From assembly GCA_001643675.2 (NCBI GenBank), contig LSRY02000019.1, forward strand, positions 1,188,001-1,252,000: a DNA stretch of 64,000 bases, written 5' to 3'. Position numbers and translations under genes: made by a program. Below are positions 22,187-36,100 of the stretch, one piece after another. The first letter of the stretch is position 1, and each line of letters opens with the position of its first letter. The DNA comes from Monocercomonoides exilis (lineage: Eukaryota; Preaxostyla; Oxymonadida; Polymastigidae). Under the pieces are notes generated by a model. That model worked only from the letters and a program-made list of their open reading frames with translations, had not been told where the DNA came from and searched no databases.

Positions 22187-25100
22187 TTAATATGAATTTT
22201 GTTCTTTTTTAAGTCTCAGCAATTGATCAGTAATCATTTCTTTCACATCGTGCCATGACATAACCATCATCATTTCTTCATCCTTTTGCTCCTGTCGATT
22301 TTGCGAATCCTTTTTATCCGATTCATCAGTTGTGTTTTTTTCTGTGGGTCTGTTTCTTCCGCTTCTGCTTTTCACTTGAAACATCTGAGAGCATCCGTTC
22401 TCAATGTTGAGCAAGTCACTTCTCAACGAAGAAAGCAATGCCGATGGAACAGGAAGCAAAGATGAAGCCGCTGGCAAAGTGTCGCAATCACACTGTCCCT
22501 TCAAAGGAATCTGCGCAACAAATGGATTTTGAGAGGATGAAGTGGAAAGTTTTGAAATTTCATCAGTGGTGATAAATAGATTCTGCAACAATGAGTCCAG
22601 ATGTTGTTCTTCATCCTCATCTTCATCTTCATTTATGCTCATATCTCCTCCAGAAGAAACATGAGATGCAATTCCGCTCTTTGATTGAAGCAATTCATTT
22701 TTCTTCTGTTCTGATGAAGAAATATTATGTATTGATTGCTGAGTTCCATTATTTCTCAGCCATTTGTTTGAGCTGTTTATGAACAAATAATCGAGGATTT
22801 TCAAAAGCACAACTTGAGTGCGGAATGTCAGCGGCGAGGCAACAGCAGACGCTGGAGAAGAGGCAAAGACAGAAGTGATGGTGGACAAGATAAGTGCAAC
22901 AAGCGTCTGGAAATGGACTGCATCAGAAACGATTGAGCGACGGAGAGAAAGAAGGGGAATGAGAGAGCTCAAAGAAAGAGAAGGGGAGGAAAATAAAAGC
23001 TGCGTGGCTGAAGTGGATGGGGCTGCTGCAAAAGAAGGTGAATGAGGGAACATGAGCGTGCTGTGTGAATTGTGTGATTTGATTTCAGAAGAAAAGAGAG
23101 AAAGCAAAGAAGACTGAATTGGTGGAAGAAGATTGACTTGGACAAAATGTGAAGGAGTGTTTGCAGAAAAATAAGACATTGGAGAAGAAGCAGAAGTTGA
23201 TGGCGTGAATGAAAAATGAGAGGCTTTTGCCGATTCCAATGAATGAACAGAGTGTGGTGACTCAAACATGGAAGAAGCAGAACGAAGAAGGCATACCATA
23301 AAAAGGAAAGGAGAGTATTTTTTAATTCCACTTATTGAAACAGATTGGTTGTGATCGTCAAAAGATAAGTTCAAAGATGATGCAGCAGAAGGAAAACAAG
23401 GATGAAACGCAAAATAACCACTTTGTAAATGCATCAAAAGAAGTCTGGAAGAACAGGGCAAGAAGGATATTAATATGGACATTATATTGCTAAGTGATAC
23501 AACATCGTTCCATTGATGATGCAAAATCCATTCCTTTTCTGTTAATTTTTTGCTTGAGTCACTGAAAAGCATTGGTTTAAGCAAAAAATCAGCAGAAAAC
23601 TTCAAAATGCATCCATCACTTTTATCCGTTGAAGAAGCATTTGAACAATATTGCTTCAATTTTTTGAAGTATTCCGAACACACTTTTTTCCATTGTAACT
23701 GTTCAGCTCTTTCTTTCAGTTCTTCCTCTTCCTTTTCAAAATCCTCTTCATCGCTTTCATCAATTTTTGTGTTTCTGATGTTAATTTTGCTTTCAGCTTC
23801 ATCAGAACCATGTTCACCAGCATCTTTGTGCGATTCTTTGCATTCTTTCACAGATTCTTGTGCTTTTCCCTTTTTCTTGTTTTTCTTTGAATTGTGGGTA
23901 TTATCACTTTGTGGGATAACATGTTGAGGATTGCTCTCTTCTTCGTTTGCAGTCTTTGTTGGAAAATGCTCAGAAAAGATTGACAATGTTTGCGATATTC
24001 CTCCATTGAGAATCAGAATTGAGGTGAAGTTTTTCATTGCTTGAAGCAACAAATATTGCGAAATAAAGAGATTTTTCGATTTCTCGTGGTTATCATGTGA
24101 GCCTTCCTCAGAAAAAGAAGGCAATGAAGATGAAGATGCTGACTCTTCCTTTGAATTCTTTTGTTTAACACTCACATTTTTCACATCTTTTGAATCGGAT
24201 CCTTTGTGTTGAACTTCTTCAACACACTTCTTGTCAACAGTGCTTATAGCATTCAAAATGGATTCTCTAAGCAAAGCAGACACATTAACAGGGAAACAAA
24301 GCAAAACCGAGTGCAAATTGAGTGAAGATGAAGTGAGAAAAAGGTTAGCTTTATGAACATCTTCCAAAGTTGAGAGCAAATAAAGAAAAAAGCGCTGGAA
24401 ATGGACAAGTATTTCCTTCTCCATTTCCTGCAGGGATAAGATTGGAGATAACAGAGATTCTATAGACTGTTCAAATGAAGAAGAAGAAGAAGAATTGAAA
24501 GCAAAAGCAGTTTTCAGATTCCTCGTCTCATTTTCACTTACACCGTTTGTCTCCATAAACTTAATAAACTCCAGCAAATCATACAAGCTTATCTTATTCT
24601 CTGAGTATTCTGCAGCAAAACTCTGATAGACAAATGCCACTGCCGATACCTGCTTCAACGACGATTGCTCAATCAATCTGGTGTGTTCTGGATCAGCAAG
24701 AGATGAACTGGTTTTGTTTGCTTTTGCATCCTTTCTAAGTTTTTTCTTCTGCCACTGGGTGAGTTTAGGGGTGAAGCATACAACAGAACGTAAAGGATGA
24801 ATAAATGGATGGGAAAATTGAAGCCAAGAGGAAGAAGCAGTGGAAGAGGATAGGGATGAAGAAGAAGAAAATAGAGCAGAAAAAGAGGATAAATCAGATG
24901 AAAGTGAATGAGCATTTTGTGAGAAAGAAGCGATATTATCAGAAAAAGAAGGAGAAAAAGAGGAGGAAGAATTATCAGCCAATGAAGAAACAGATGAAGA
25001 AGATAAAGAAGATCCAGAAGAAGAGCGCTGAAACAAGTGAACATCATAGAATACTTTGTCAATTGCTGAATATGACAGAAACGATTGAAAAGAAAAATCA

Positions 25101-28100
25101 GAATTTGATTGAAGAAGAGAAAATGAATGAGAAGAAGAAGAAGAAGAAGAAGTCAATGATGAAAGCGACGTTTCATTCGATGATTGCTTTTGAGAGGCAG
25201 ACAAAACAGGAGAATTCGTCGTTGAATGAGACGAAGAAGCTGATGATTGAGTTGAAATATTAGGAGATGGAGAAGAAGGAGGAAGTTTGACAAAAGGTGC
25301 AAATTGCAGTGAAAAGTCATTTAAGCAGAGAGGAAGAGGGATTTGGGATGTGTAATCAATGTCTACAAGAGAAGAAAGGTCAAAAGAAGAAGAAGAAGAA
25401 GAAGAAGAAAAGGAAGAAGTTGATGAAGATTGCAATGAATGCATCACATATGATTGAGAAGAAGAGCCAGAATCCAGCGGAACTGACGAAAACTGTGGGA
25501 CGAGTGAATCAGCACTGATGAAGTGGCAATAGGCCGTGATGTCTTTTGTTTCTCCCTCAGCCATTTTCTCCTTCAGTACTTGATTCAACAGCGTTGTCTG
25601 CTTATGCTCGTTGGAATTAGACCGTTCTGTGCCTTTTTGGTTGGCTTTCTTCTTCGATTTGGATTCTTTGCCTTTGGAAAACTGAAGTTGATTGGAAGAA
25701 GAAATTGATTTCAGTTCTTGAGAAGAAAGAGAAGAAGAAGAAGAGGAAGAAGAAGAAACATTACTTTTCTCTGCTTCCTTTTGTATTTTTTTCAGTTGGG
25801 TGATTTTTGAATGCTTTAAATTTTGAGTAAGATGGCAGTTGCAGAGAGGAGGATGAGGAGAGGCGAGTTTGTGCATAAGTGGATGAGTAACGATGCTTTT
25901 GTGCTTCATTGGGAATACTTTGGAATGGATGGAGTTGGATGAGTCAGAAGAAGAGGAAGAAGGAGAAGAAGGAGAAGAAATTGAAGAAGAAACACACAAT
26001 TCTGATTCCTTTTCAATTTTCTGCTGAGAAGCAGTGTTTGTACAATAACATGAATCAGATGGCTGGAAAGAATATTCAATTGACTTCAGCACAACCAGAG
26101 GAAAATGAACAGAATGAACAAAATTATCAGAAAGAGCCGAGTTGTTTGCTTCTTTGAATGGAATGCTTGCTTCTGTTGTTTGGCTTTCAATCATCATTTT
26201 TCCTGTTTCTTTTTGTGCTTCTTTGCTTTCTTCCTTCTTTTTTTCATATTCATCTTCTTCCTCCTCTTCTCTTTCTCCTTCTCTTTCTCCTTCTCCTCCT
26301 TCTTTTCCCTCTTCTCCTTTCTTCTTCCCTTTCATTTTCTCATCCTCAAGCTGCCTCTTCCTCTTCATCCATCTGCTTTCATCGCTTTGAGACGCAGTTT
26401 CATTGGCAGAAGAAGCAGATTTCGTTGCCAATGAACCACTTTTCATTGAATCATTACTCCTCACTCTTGTTGCATTCTTCGATTCTTTTGAGTTTTCATT
26501 GATAATTCTTCCTTTTTCTGTTTGAACTTCGCTTTCTTCTTTCTCCTTTCTGTATTCTTGGTTTAGCTTTTCTTCTTCCTCCTCCTCCTCCTCTTCTTCC
26601 TCTGCTTCTTCATACTCTTCATATTCTTCCTCATCCTCCTCCATCTCTTCTTCTTCACCCTCTTCTTCCTCTTCCCCTTCTTCCTCTCCTTCTCCCGCCT
26701 CTTCCTTATTTTTCCTATCACTTTCAAATTTCCCATCATTCATTGCATTCCCTCCTTTCTTTCCTCTTTTCCCTTCATTTCCTTTCATTTCATTGCTAAT
26801 TCTTGCTCCTGTGATAAAACTCGTAAACAAACCAGAAGTGCGGAAAAAGCGAAAACTTGGGGGGAAACGCCTGAAAGATGCTGGAGACGAAGAAGGAGGG
26901 GTTGAAGAAGAAGAAGAAGAGGAAGAAGAAGATGCTAATGATGATGACGAAGTTGAAGAAGAAGGAAAAGAAGAAGAAATAGAAGAAGCAGAAGAGGCAG
27001 ATAATGAAGAAGAAGAAGAAGAAGAAGAAGAAGAGCTATCTATTTTGTGAGAAGAATGAGAAGACAATTGTTGACTGGCTGTGTTTGAATGAAAAGCAGA
27101 TTTTGGCTGGAATGGCTGAGCTTCTTTGGAAAGCAGCTGAAGCTGAACAGATTTCGGTTTAGTTGTCGTCTGGTTTAATGAATGAGACGGATGAATGGAT
27201 GAGAAAGAAGAAGAAGAAGAAGAAGAAGAAGGGAAGGAGGAAGAAGATGATGAAGAGGAAGAGGAAGAAGAGGAAGAGGAAGAAGAAGAAGAATTATTTG
27301 AAGAAGAAAATGATGGCAAAGAAGGATTCATTGAAGGAAACGTGGGTGTTGGCACAGAAATGACTGAAGCAGAAAGGGAAGAGGAAGACAATGATCGAAG
27401 ATTAGGAGCAGTTTCCTTAGCTGATTGAGAAAGAGAACCAAAGGAATTCAGATTGGATGATTCAGAAGAAGAAGAAGAAGAAGAAGAAGAAGGAAAGGAA
27501 GAGGAGGATGAAGAAGAAGAACTTTGCTGAATGGAATATTTGTGCGAAGGTGTGAAAGAAGGAGATTTGACAGAAAGAGGAGTTAAGCCGAAACCAGAGG
27601 AAGACGTGCTGTTTACTGCAGACAAAGAAGAAATGGATGAATCAGATGAAGATGAGGAGGAGGAGGAGGATGATGCTGGGAAAGTGGGCGATGCGACAAG
27701 AAGATCAGAAATTGGGTGTTTGAATGAAGAAGAAGAAGAGGAGGAGGACGAAGAGGAAGAAGATGATGGTTGTGGCTTTTGTGATTGAGTTTCGATTGAT
27801 GAATTCTTTGTGCTTAAATCAACAAACAAAGAAGAAGAAGAAGAAGAAGTTGTCAAAAAAGAAGAAGAAGGCACAAAAGGAGCAGAAGACAGCTGAAGAG
27901 ACACAGGCTGAGCTGTTTGTGTGTTGGATGATGAAGAAAGGGCAACAGACAAACCAAATCCGACTTTTTCTGAAGACGACGAAGGTGAAGAAGGCAATGA
28001 AGACTTGGTGGATTTTTGTGTGTTGTCTGAAGAAAAGGAAGAGGAAGAAGAGGAAGAAGAGGAAGAGGCAGAGGCAGAGGAAGAAGAAGAGGTAGAAGAG

Positions 28101-29893
28101 GAAGGAGGTGATATGGAGTGAGGATGCAGAGAAGGCCCTGCAGAAGAGCTGGCAGTGCGATAAGAGGAAGAAGGATGGAATGACTCAGCAGTTGGAGAGA
28201 GGCCACGAAGGCGTGTGGAAGAAGAAGAAGAAGATGATGATGACTGAAGCATAGCAGAAGTTGATGTTTGCGAAGATGATGGGGCAGAAGACAATGGAGC
28301 AGAAAAAGTTGGGGAAACAAGTTTGACTTTTATGTGTTCTGAGGAAGAAGTTGAAGAAGAAGAAGAAGAAGCAGATAACACATTCACTGCTGAAGAAGAA
28401 GATGATGATGAAAAAGAGGAAGAAGAGGAAGAAGAAGGAATAAAAGACGGAGATTCAACAGACAAAGGTGGAAGCGAAGTTTTTGAACTTTTCGGGTGAA
28501 ATGGTTCGCTTTGAGGCTGCAGCTGAGCCTGCACTTTGGAAAAGGAAGAGGAGAAAGACGAACGAGGAGAAGGGGAAGAAGGAGAAGTTAATGATGAAGA
28601 AGATGATGTTGATGCCATTGATGACATTGAAGACATTGATGGGGTTGGAGAAGAGGAGGAAGTGAGTGCTAATGAAGCAGAAGCAGAAGAAGAAGGGACA
28701 AGTGAAGAGGAGGAGGAAGAAGAAGAGGAAGAAGAGGAAGAAGGAATGGAAAGTTCAGAAAGCGATGGAATCGGACGAAAATGAGCAGCCATTTGGGAAG
28801 ACGCGGTTATGTTTGAAGGCGAAGAAGACAGAGCAAGATATGACTTGGAAGGGGTTGATGCCATCGAAGTTGCTATTTCTGAAGCAGCAAGAGCAGCAAC
28901 AGAAGAAGAATTCGAATTTAGAGAAGGATTAGAAGTCGATGATAAAGCAGATGAGGTGTATGGGTTGTATGCTTGTTCATCATCGCTCACAGAGTATATT
29001 TTGTGCAGAGGCGGCGACTGGACTGGCGGATAGCTGCTATGCACAGCGAAAAAGGAGGACGAGTAATCGCCTGGGGCTGAAATGCCTGCAGCAGAAGAAG
29101 GATCAGACACAACCTGAGTGGCTGCGACTGATGAGACAGTCGTCGTTGGCGAGGCAGAAGGAAACAAAGGAGAGCGCTGGGGAACAGAAGTCAGAGTGGA
29201 TGGGTAGATAGAGGGATCTGCGTCGTCGACTGGAGAAATGACAGATAAATTCCGAGAATTCATAAAGTAATGCTGCTGAGCATATGAATCATCACTTGGA
29301 TTAACAATGTCCCCATTGTCAAACGGAAGTCCATCTCCAGCAACATATTCATCGCTCCCATCCCCCATGGCTCCTTCGCCATAATAATCTGATTCATTTT
29401 GTTCATCGTCTTCAGGAAGGTCACTGAAAAATGTTGTTGCCAATTGTTTTCGAAGAGGTTGATGAATTGGTGGAGCAGAAGAATTAAATTGGGAGAAAGT
29501 ATCATCCAAATGATCCATATGCGTGGAATGATGATGGGAATGTTTACTATGAGGAATTTCATGAGAAGCAATTTGACGAGGAAAATTTGAAGTACGTGTA
29601 AATATTCCTGATACGTTTGAAGCTGCTTGTCGAGAATATTCAGATACTATTTCTTGATCTCCTGCATTTGGTTCTGAAATGTGTGTAAATATATTTAATG
29701 AAAGTTAAAAGTAAAATAAACAAAGAAAAATTCAAACCAATAAAACCATGGTAAAATGGGCAATTATCGCCATGAATGCAATTTCCTTTGAGCCAAAATT
29801 TACATGGAATTGAATTTGTATGACTCATACAAATTGAACTTTCGTTGCTATGCCTCTGCAAATATCGTTTATTTGAATATGAAGGCTCAGATG
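22187..29893 (-). CDS. CCCH zinc-finger protein with polyserine tracts and PAM2-like motif array
   Basis: The main exon is 29673..22187. It joins a zinc-finger exon whose 3' border is 29738 (donor GTTTGA, phase 1) and whose start is 29893 or 29855, both with good acceptors. The first coding exon was not found. The finger (29748-29804) reads CKFWLKGNCIHGDNCPFYH, a C-x7-C-x5-C-x3-H type usual in RNA-binding proteins. About 2,500 residues follow, dominated by TCN-coded serine runs. Between 27.1 and 28.5 kb they are punctuated by nine short motifs of the form S/A-x-x-F-x-P or close variants, for example SPTAESFHP and KEAQPFQP, which resemble PAM2 poly(A)-binding-protein ligands. An acidic/basic block (26.5-27.0 kb) and a less biased C-terminal third, perhaps helical repeats, complete it. 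A role in mRNA turnover or translation is inferred. Confidence 0.65.
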
Positions 29894-29964
29894 CTATAAA
29901 AGCATATATTTATTGTTTGAGAAATGGTTTTAATAATAAATTTTAACAAAGCGGTTCAAATAAC

Positions 29965-30046
29965 CTTATATAAACTCGTGCAGAGTTGCCAGGAATTGGC
30001 TTAGGAACAACTCAATCCTTCGAGCGATCCTGACGACTTTTTTATG
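29965..30046 (+). other. Unexplained less AT-rich island with foldable sequence
   Basis: In an otherwise AT-rich gap between two minus-strand genes, this patch has a TATATAA, a possible stem GAGTTG/CAACTC enclosing a smaller CCA/TGG hairpin, and a T6 run right after GACGAC, as in a polymerase III transcript. Read on the minus strand it has an open frame (KVVRIARRIELFLSQF and on) that could instead be a 5' exon of the CCCH gene, although no donor of the right phase is visible. I cannot decide between these. Confidence 0.3.
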
Positions 30047-30162
30047 GTTCTTAAATTATCAAAAAAGAGAAATATAATTTAACAATTCATTACGATAAAA
30101 AATAAAAGATAAATAATGAATCTTACAACAAAGGAAACAAAAAACAAAAAAGTGATTGACGT

Positions 30163-33100
30163 TTATGAGAAATAATTGTGACCATAAACATTTGATCGAA
30201 TAATATCAACTTGCTCATCGGTTATCTCTTTTTTGTGGTCTACCCAAGCATCGCGGTGAGTCATCCAGAACGCGCGTAATGTCTCCTTCGCACGTCGTCC
30301 CACAGGAGAGCCTTCGCCAGCTTTGCTAAGAGAGACAATCCACACAAGAACACGACCAAGCCAAGGAGCTAAGTCAAATGGATGACTTATGACAGACGCT
30401 GAAAGACCTGAAACACCACCGTGCAGCTCGCAAGCTTGTGCTTCGTGTGTGCTGGCCTTTTGCACCTGAGATGACTCAGAATTCGAAGAAGAAGAAGAAG
30501 AAGAAGAAGTTGATTGCTTCATTCCCTTCGCATCCTCCTCAATTTTGCTTCCAGCAGCGCTGAGCCACCCAAACTCGTTCACAAGTGCCTGCTCCATCGG
30601 CTGCGAGAGGACAGACATGAACAGCAGCATCAGCACGTTCATTGCCTCATCTCTCACTTCGACGCGGCTGTGCTGCAGAAACGCCACCAGCACAGCAACT
30701 GCGCTGCCGAGTGTCTCCTTTGTGCTCTGCATGTTCATCACGAGTGTGTTGTACATCACATCCACACACACATCCGCCAGCCGCCACGGAAGATTGCGCG
30801 GGTCGATGGGCAGCTCGCAGCAGATGAAGGAAGGAGGACACGGAGACGGAAGGAACTGAGAGGAATTGATGTGCGTTTCTTGATGTGGCTGTGAGGATGA
30901 TTTATCCTTTTCGTCATTTAGATTGGAAGGATCTGTTTTCCTCTTTCTTTTTTCTTCTTCTTCAGCCACTCGTCCAAAGGCTTTCAGCCATTCAGATACC
31001 AAAACGCGTCTCAAATCATACTGAAAGCGCGACTTGGACATCAGAATGCAGAATTTGCGGCCGAGATCGGATAAGTCGTGCTCTTCAAACAGCAAAAGTG
31101 AAATGAAGCAGTCGACAATACGCGACTCAAACACTGTTCTCGAAAACGAGATGACATTTCGAGTGGAAAGACGCTGCGAAAAGAACGAAATGGCTGTGAA
31201 GAGGAAAGACTTGAACTGCTGGATGCGCGAATCACGGCGTGTTTCAGTCAGAACTGTCGATATTTCAGCTTGGAACAAAGCATCTGCATCGTTTGTGGCA
31301 TACAGGGATGAAGTGGCAAGCGATGGCAGTGAAGATGGAGAAGGAGCCTGTGAACGTTGGAGAAGGGCAGCAGCCAGTAAATTGCGATTAGGCAAGGAAG
31401 AAAGAACAGAAGGAGGGAGTTTTTGAAGAAATGCTTTAAGATCTTTCTCTTTCGATGGTAATTCTGAAGAAGATTGAGATTGAGACAATGAAGAAGAAGA
31501 CGATGATGAAGAAGTGGAAGAAGGTGATGATTCAGATATTTTCTCCTTCATTTGAGAAATATCAGCAGATGGCTGAGAAGCCAATTGTTCATGCGTTTCA
31601 TCACTTGCTTTATTGGTATTATCCACATTCATATCAGAACTTGAAGCATTTTGAGATTGTGTTTCATTTGCACTCTCATTTTTCTTTGCTTTTTGGACCA
31701 GCTCTTCTTCAACGGCCTCATCATAACCCTTCTTCAGTAGCTGGAATGTGCGGGACAGCCACAAAAGATGATCGTTGCAGTCAACAGAGAAAGCAGGCGA
31801 TGGAGGGAACGATGGAAGTCCGTGTCCAATTTTGTCGCTTAATTGCTTGATTTCCTTCACTGGCAAGCATTTTATCCAGTTAATACCAGAAGATGAGTCA
31901 TTTGAAATATCCTCTTTGTTTGATTGTGAAGAAGAAGAAGAAGAAGAAGATTCTATTTGATCAGAAAAAGATCGGTAACGACATCCATCAGATAAGCGAG
32001 GAATTGTCCGATACAAATTCATGACGCTTTCAGAAGGAACAAAAGAGCCAAGAGAGAAATACTTGCTGTAGCATTCTAACCCTTCTGAAATTGTTGTTCT
32101 TTCATTTGAAGATGCTTCAGCTGATCCTCTTTTGATTGCAGATACGGTGAATTCAATGAAGGAATCTTGCAATTTCTTTTGCTCCTTTCTCATCTCCATC
32201 ACTTCTGTCATGAAAAACGGAACGCTTTTTGCTGATAGAAGCTCAGATACTTGTCTGTCATCGGCACTTTCATCATTAGCAACTCCGTTGCATCTTTCAT
32301 TTTCGCACTTTTCATTTTTGCACATCGTATTTTCCTCAGTCATCAACCTCTTTGCAATCGAATGTGGAACCTCATCTGCTTTTGTAGCTGTGCTGTACCA
32401 GCCATGCTCCCTCTCAAGCACAAACGACTGAATAATTGAATTGCTCGCTATGGTCGCTGCAGCACCGGCTGTTGATTCCATCAACGAGTCTGAAAAAGGC
32501 TGGGTGATGCTTCTAAGCCCACGAATAATTCCCTCAGATGAAAACACGCCAAAAAGAGCAGACAGACAGCATGCATATTTCTGAATGATACGCAGAGGCA
32601 GATTTGTTGAATAAGAAGAAGAAGAAGAAGCTGCAGATTGTTTTTGAAGAGATGCAGAAGCTGAAGTTTCAGAATGTGATTCTGTTAAACTTGCTTGTGA
32701 AGTCATGTTTGATTTCTGTGCGACTTCTTCTTTTTGATTCATTATGTTTCCTTTTTGATTTTTCAATTTCTCTCTTTCGATAGCAACTTTCTGATAAACT
32801 TCAGCCTTTTCTTCCACAGTCAGTTCGTGCTGCTGCATAAGTGGAATCGCAAACAAGTCATAAAGCCATATCAAATATCTGAAGTCATAAAAGTTCCTGA
32901 TGGATGATATCTCCTGCAAAATGATGTGGAAATTGCCTCCTGCCATTGAAATGGCCTTTTTCAGAATCTCTCCAGTGATCTTCGTCATTTCCACGTAGTC
33001 TTCCCATCGAAGAAGCTTTCCTGCTCCAATGACAATGCCCAAAAACGCAGAAACCAACTGAACCGATTCACTCTCGCTCATTTTCTCTGGTGTTACGATT

Positions 33101-36100
33101 TTTTTAATAGACTCAGCCAGCACGTTAAAGAAGGGCATTCCAAGCAAGCCCAGGCATTTTGTAAGAAAGTCTCGCATATAACTTCGAGTGACTCTGTTTC
33201 GCTCATACAGCACCGTCAGAACGGAATCGAGATACTGTGGATTAAGGAAAGAATGTGAAAGAGCTTCGACAAAGTCCTTCTTTGCGTGCACGTGCGACTC
33301 ATAATCACTCAAAAACTCCAACTCAGTTGAAGTTTCCGAGTTATTCAAAGAAGTCGCAAATGTGTCAATGTTTATTGATGCATTGTGAATAACCTCCGTA
33401 AACAAGGGATGCTCTTGATTCAAAATATCGATGTCCGACCACAAATAATCACACTCTCGATATCCTTCCTCGTCATTCCTTAAAAGATATCTTGCTGCCT
33501 CTGCTTCTTCGTCTGAAAACAGATCAGTCCTCTCTTTGCTGTCTTTCAGATGCATGGACTCCTTTATTTGATGTACTGCACTTTTACACAGCATCAATTT
33601 GCTGGTTGCTAATTTCTTTAGATTAAAGATCCAAATTGTCCCAGCCAACTTTCGTGCGATAAATCGAACACATTTCTTCATCATATGCTGCATTTCTTCT
33701 TCGGATGGGAGCGCACTATTGGGATTCAAAGGAGGCTCTTGTGGACATTTTGGAGAAGAAGATGAAGATTTTGCAACATTTTTGCAGCTATTTGGCGACC
33801 AAGGAGAAGTCATATTGCTAACTGCGTCAACCAGCAGATCTTCGTTTTCTTCCAATTGAGATAGCAAAAACCGATAAATTCGATCAATATCGCGGAACGC
33901 ATCTTTCTCATTTTGAACAAATTCTTGTCTCTGTTCATCAGTCATGCTCTGCACTTTCTTTTCCCACTCATTCAGTTTGATGGAGTATTTTGTTAGACTA
34001 GTTAAACTAACATTATCCGACCATGTTGCCTGCTGTACAAAGTCAGTGAACCGAATGCAGTTCTCTGCCTCTTCCTGGCTGCGGGGGATGGGCAAATAAT
34101 CCAAAAGCGAGGAATTGAAGTTCTTCCATCCTTCGGTGCTCAAAAGCACATTCGATTTTGTTGGAAAGAAATAACCGCACTCACTTGCAAGCATGTTCAA
34201 AGCCTCGTTTTGCACAGTTGGATTTTTGCTAACAAGAAGCGACAGCAGAACGGGAACAGAATCCTTTGGAAGCGGAAGCGACTTGCTGCTTGCGCGCACA
34301 AGCACTCTCATTAGGATGGGCTCCATCTGATGGCGGCAGTTGGGCTTCTCAAGCTCAGACGCAGCAAAGCGGGAGAGCTGAATCAAATCGAGCAAGCTCT
34401 TTGCAATCGAAACGACTTGGCTGCAGACGGCACGACGTGCGCTGTCAGAGGGATACGGAGAGACGAGATAGCGAGAAAGATCTCCAGATATTTTCAACTG
34501 TTCAACTTTATAATAAGGCTTGATGGCATTTTGCGACAGTGAGGGAGGCTTTGCACGTTGCAGAGTTGTTTGCGAAGAAGGCGATGCTTCGCAATCAGAA
34601 TCAGAAGGCTGATCCGAATTGACTGCAACAAAGGAAACCTTTGGATTGTACAGGGATTGCATGCATTTCTTGTCTATTTGAGAAGTTGGAGATGGGAGAA
34701 CAAACGGAGTTTCGAAAAGCTCTATTGGAACAAGGCCCAAAGTGTCGCGCGGGTAAGAAAGCGAAGGAGGAAGAAAAGTGTTCAAGTCCGGCAACTTACT
34801 TTCACTCATGTTCTTTAAAATCGTAGGCAGAATCGATTTGCTCGCAAAGAACGACAGCGCAAACTTCCTCACCCGTTCTTCTTTGAAGCCGAACACACAG
34901 CCCACGCATTCCAGGAAGATCATCACTTTGTACGGGTCTTCAGAAATCTCATGGTGCACGCCTCGAGTGGACATCACAGCCAGCAGCCGCAGCAGGCGTT
35001 TTTCGTCCTGCACGCCCTTCTGGAAGATCCACATGCATCTGTGTGCCATCGCCTTCTGCAGGGCACTCGGCAGAATGTTAAAGCAGCTGCGCGTCCCAAT
35101 CGAAAAAAGAGAGTTGATGAAGATGTCCACCATATCTGCGGCAGCATATTTGCTGATCAAACAGCGTGCAACATTCCTTTTTCTGAGCAGTTTGTCCCAT
35201 TTGAAATATGAGATGACTTCTTCTTCCTGCACGGCTTTGGCACGGGAGTTAAACACCTTTGAAAATGGTGCTATGTATCCCTTGATGAACAATCCGTCGC
35301 CCTTAGAAGCATCCTCAATGCAGTCTGCCCAGATGTTGCTGAACCGGGAAAATGTTGACATCCGCGGCTGAAGCAGCATCATCTGGTAGAACAAGAACAG
35401 CTCCATCAGCTCGTCTGAAGAATCAGGCGCATTCTGCAGCATCCAGCGGGTGACTCTGTGAATTGCCTCGAAAAGATACTCGAACGGAGGAAGGGAATAA
35501 TTCACTGTCTGAGAATTAAGTGGGTGACCCTCAATGACAGAAGCAGTAGCCGGTGCATAAAGAGCATTCTGATACGCCAAAGAGGGAGAAGGAGAAGGAG
35601 AAGGAGAAGATTTTGAAAGAAGAAGAGACGGAGAATGCAAAGAAGACGATGATGTCATTGAGGCAGAGTCATACGAGGAAGATATTGCTGATGTGCTAAT
35701 CAGCGAAGGCGAAAGTGCATGCAACTGCTTTGTGGAATCTGACTTGTTTAGCATCTCATCAATCACTTGCTGTGTCTTTATGATTGGCAAGTCGGAATCG
35801 CAAATAATTCCTTTTTCGATGTTTTCTCCTTCTTTTCCTTTTAAAGTGACAATGTTCATCTCAATTTTCTCCACAAATCCGTCTTCTTTGACAAGAGCAT
35901 CAGATTCTTTCATGATTGCATCTTCCTCTTCCTTATCAACATATATTCCATCTAAGCTATCATCACAATATTCTTCATCGATTCCATTCAAGTTCAGCAG
36001 CTCTGCTCCATCGCCATTATCAGAGCCTCGTTCTCCTGCATTTCCCTGTGCATTGACTCCTCCTCCCCCTTTCCCACTGCCACTCACATTCCCTCCATTT

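Noticed and set aside
26105-28320. Several long open frames on both strands within the CCCH gene
   Set aside because: Trinucleotide repeats keep other frames open as Glu, Lys or Leu runs. Only the minus-strand frame joins the zinc-finger exon and is unbroken for 7.3 kb.
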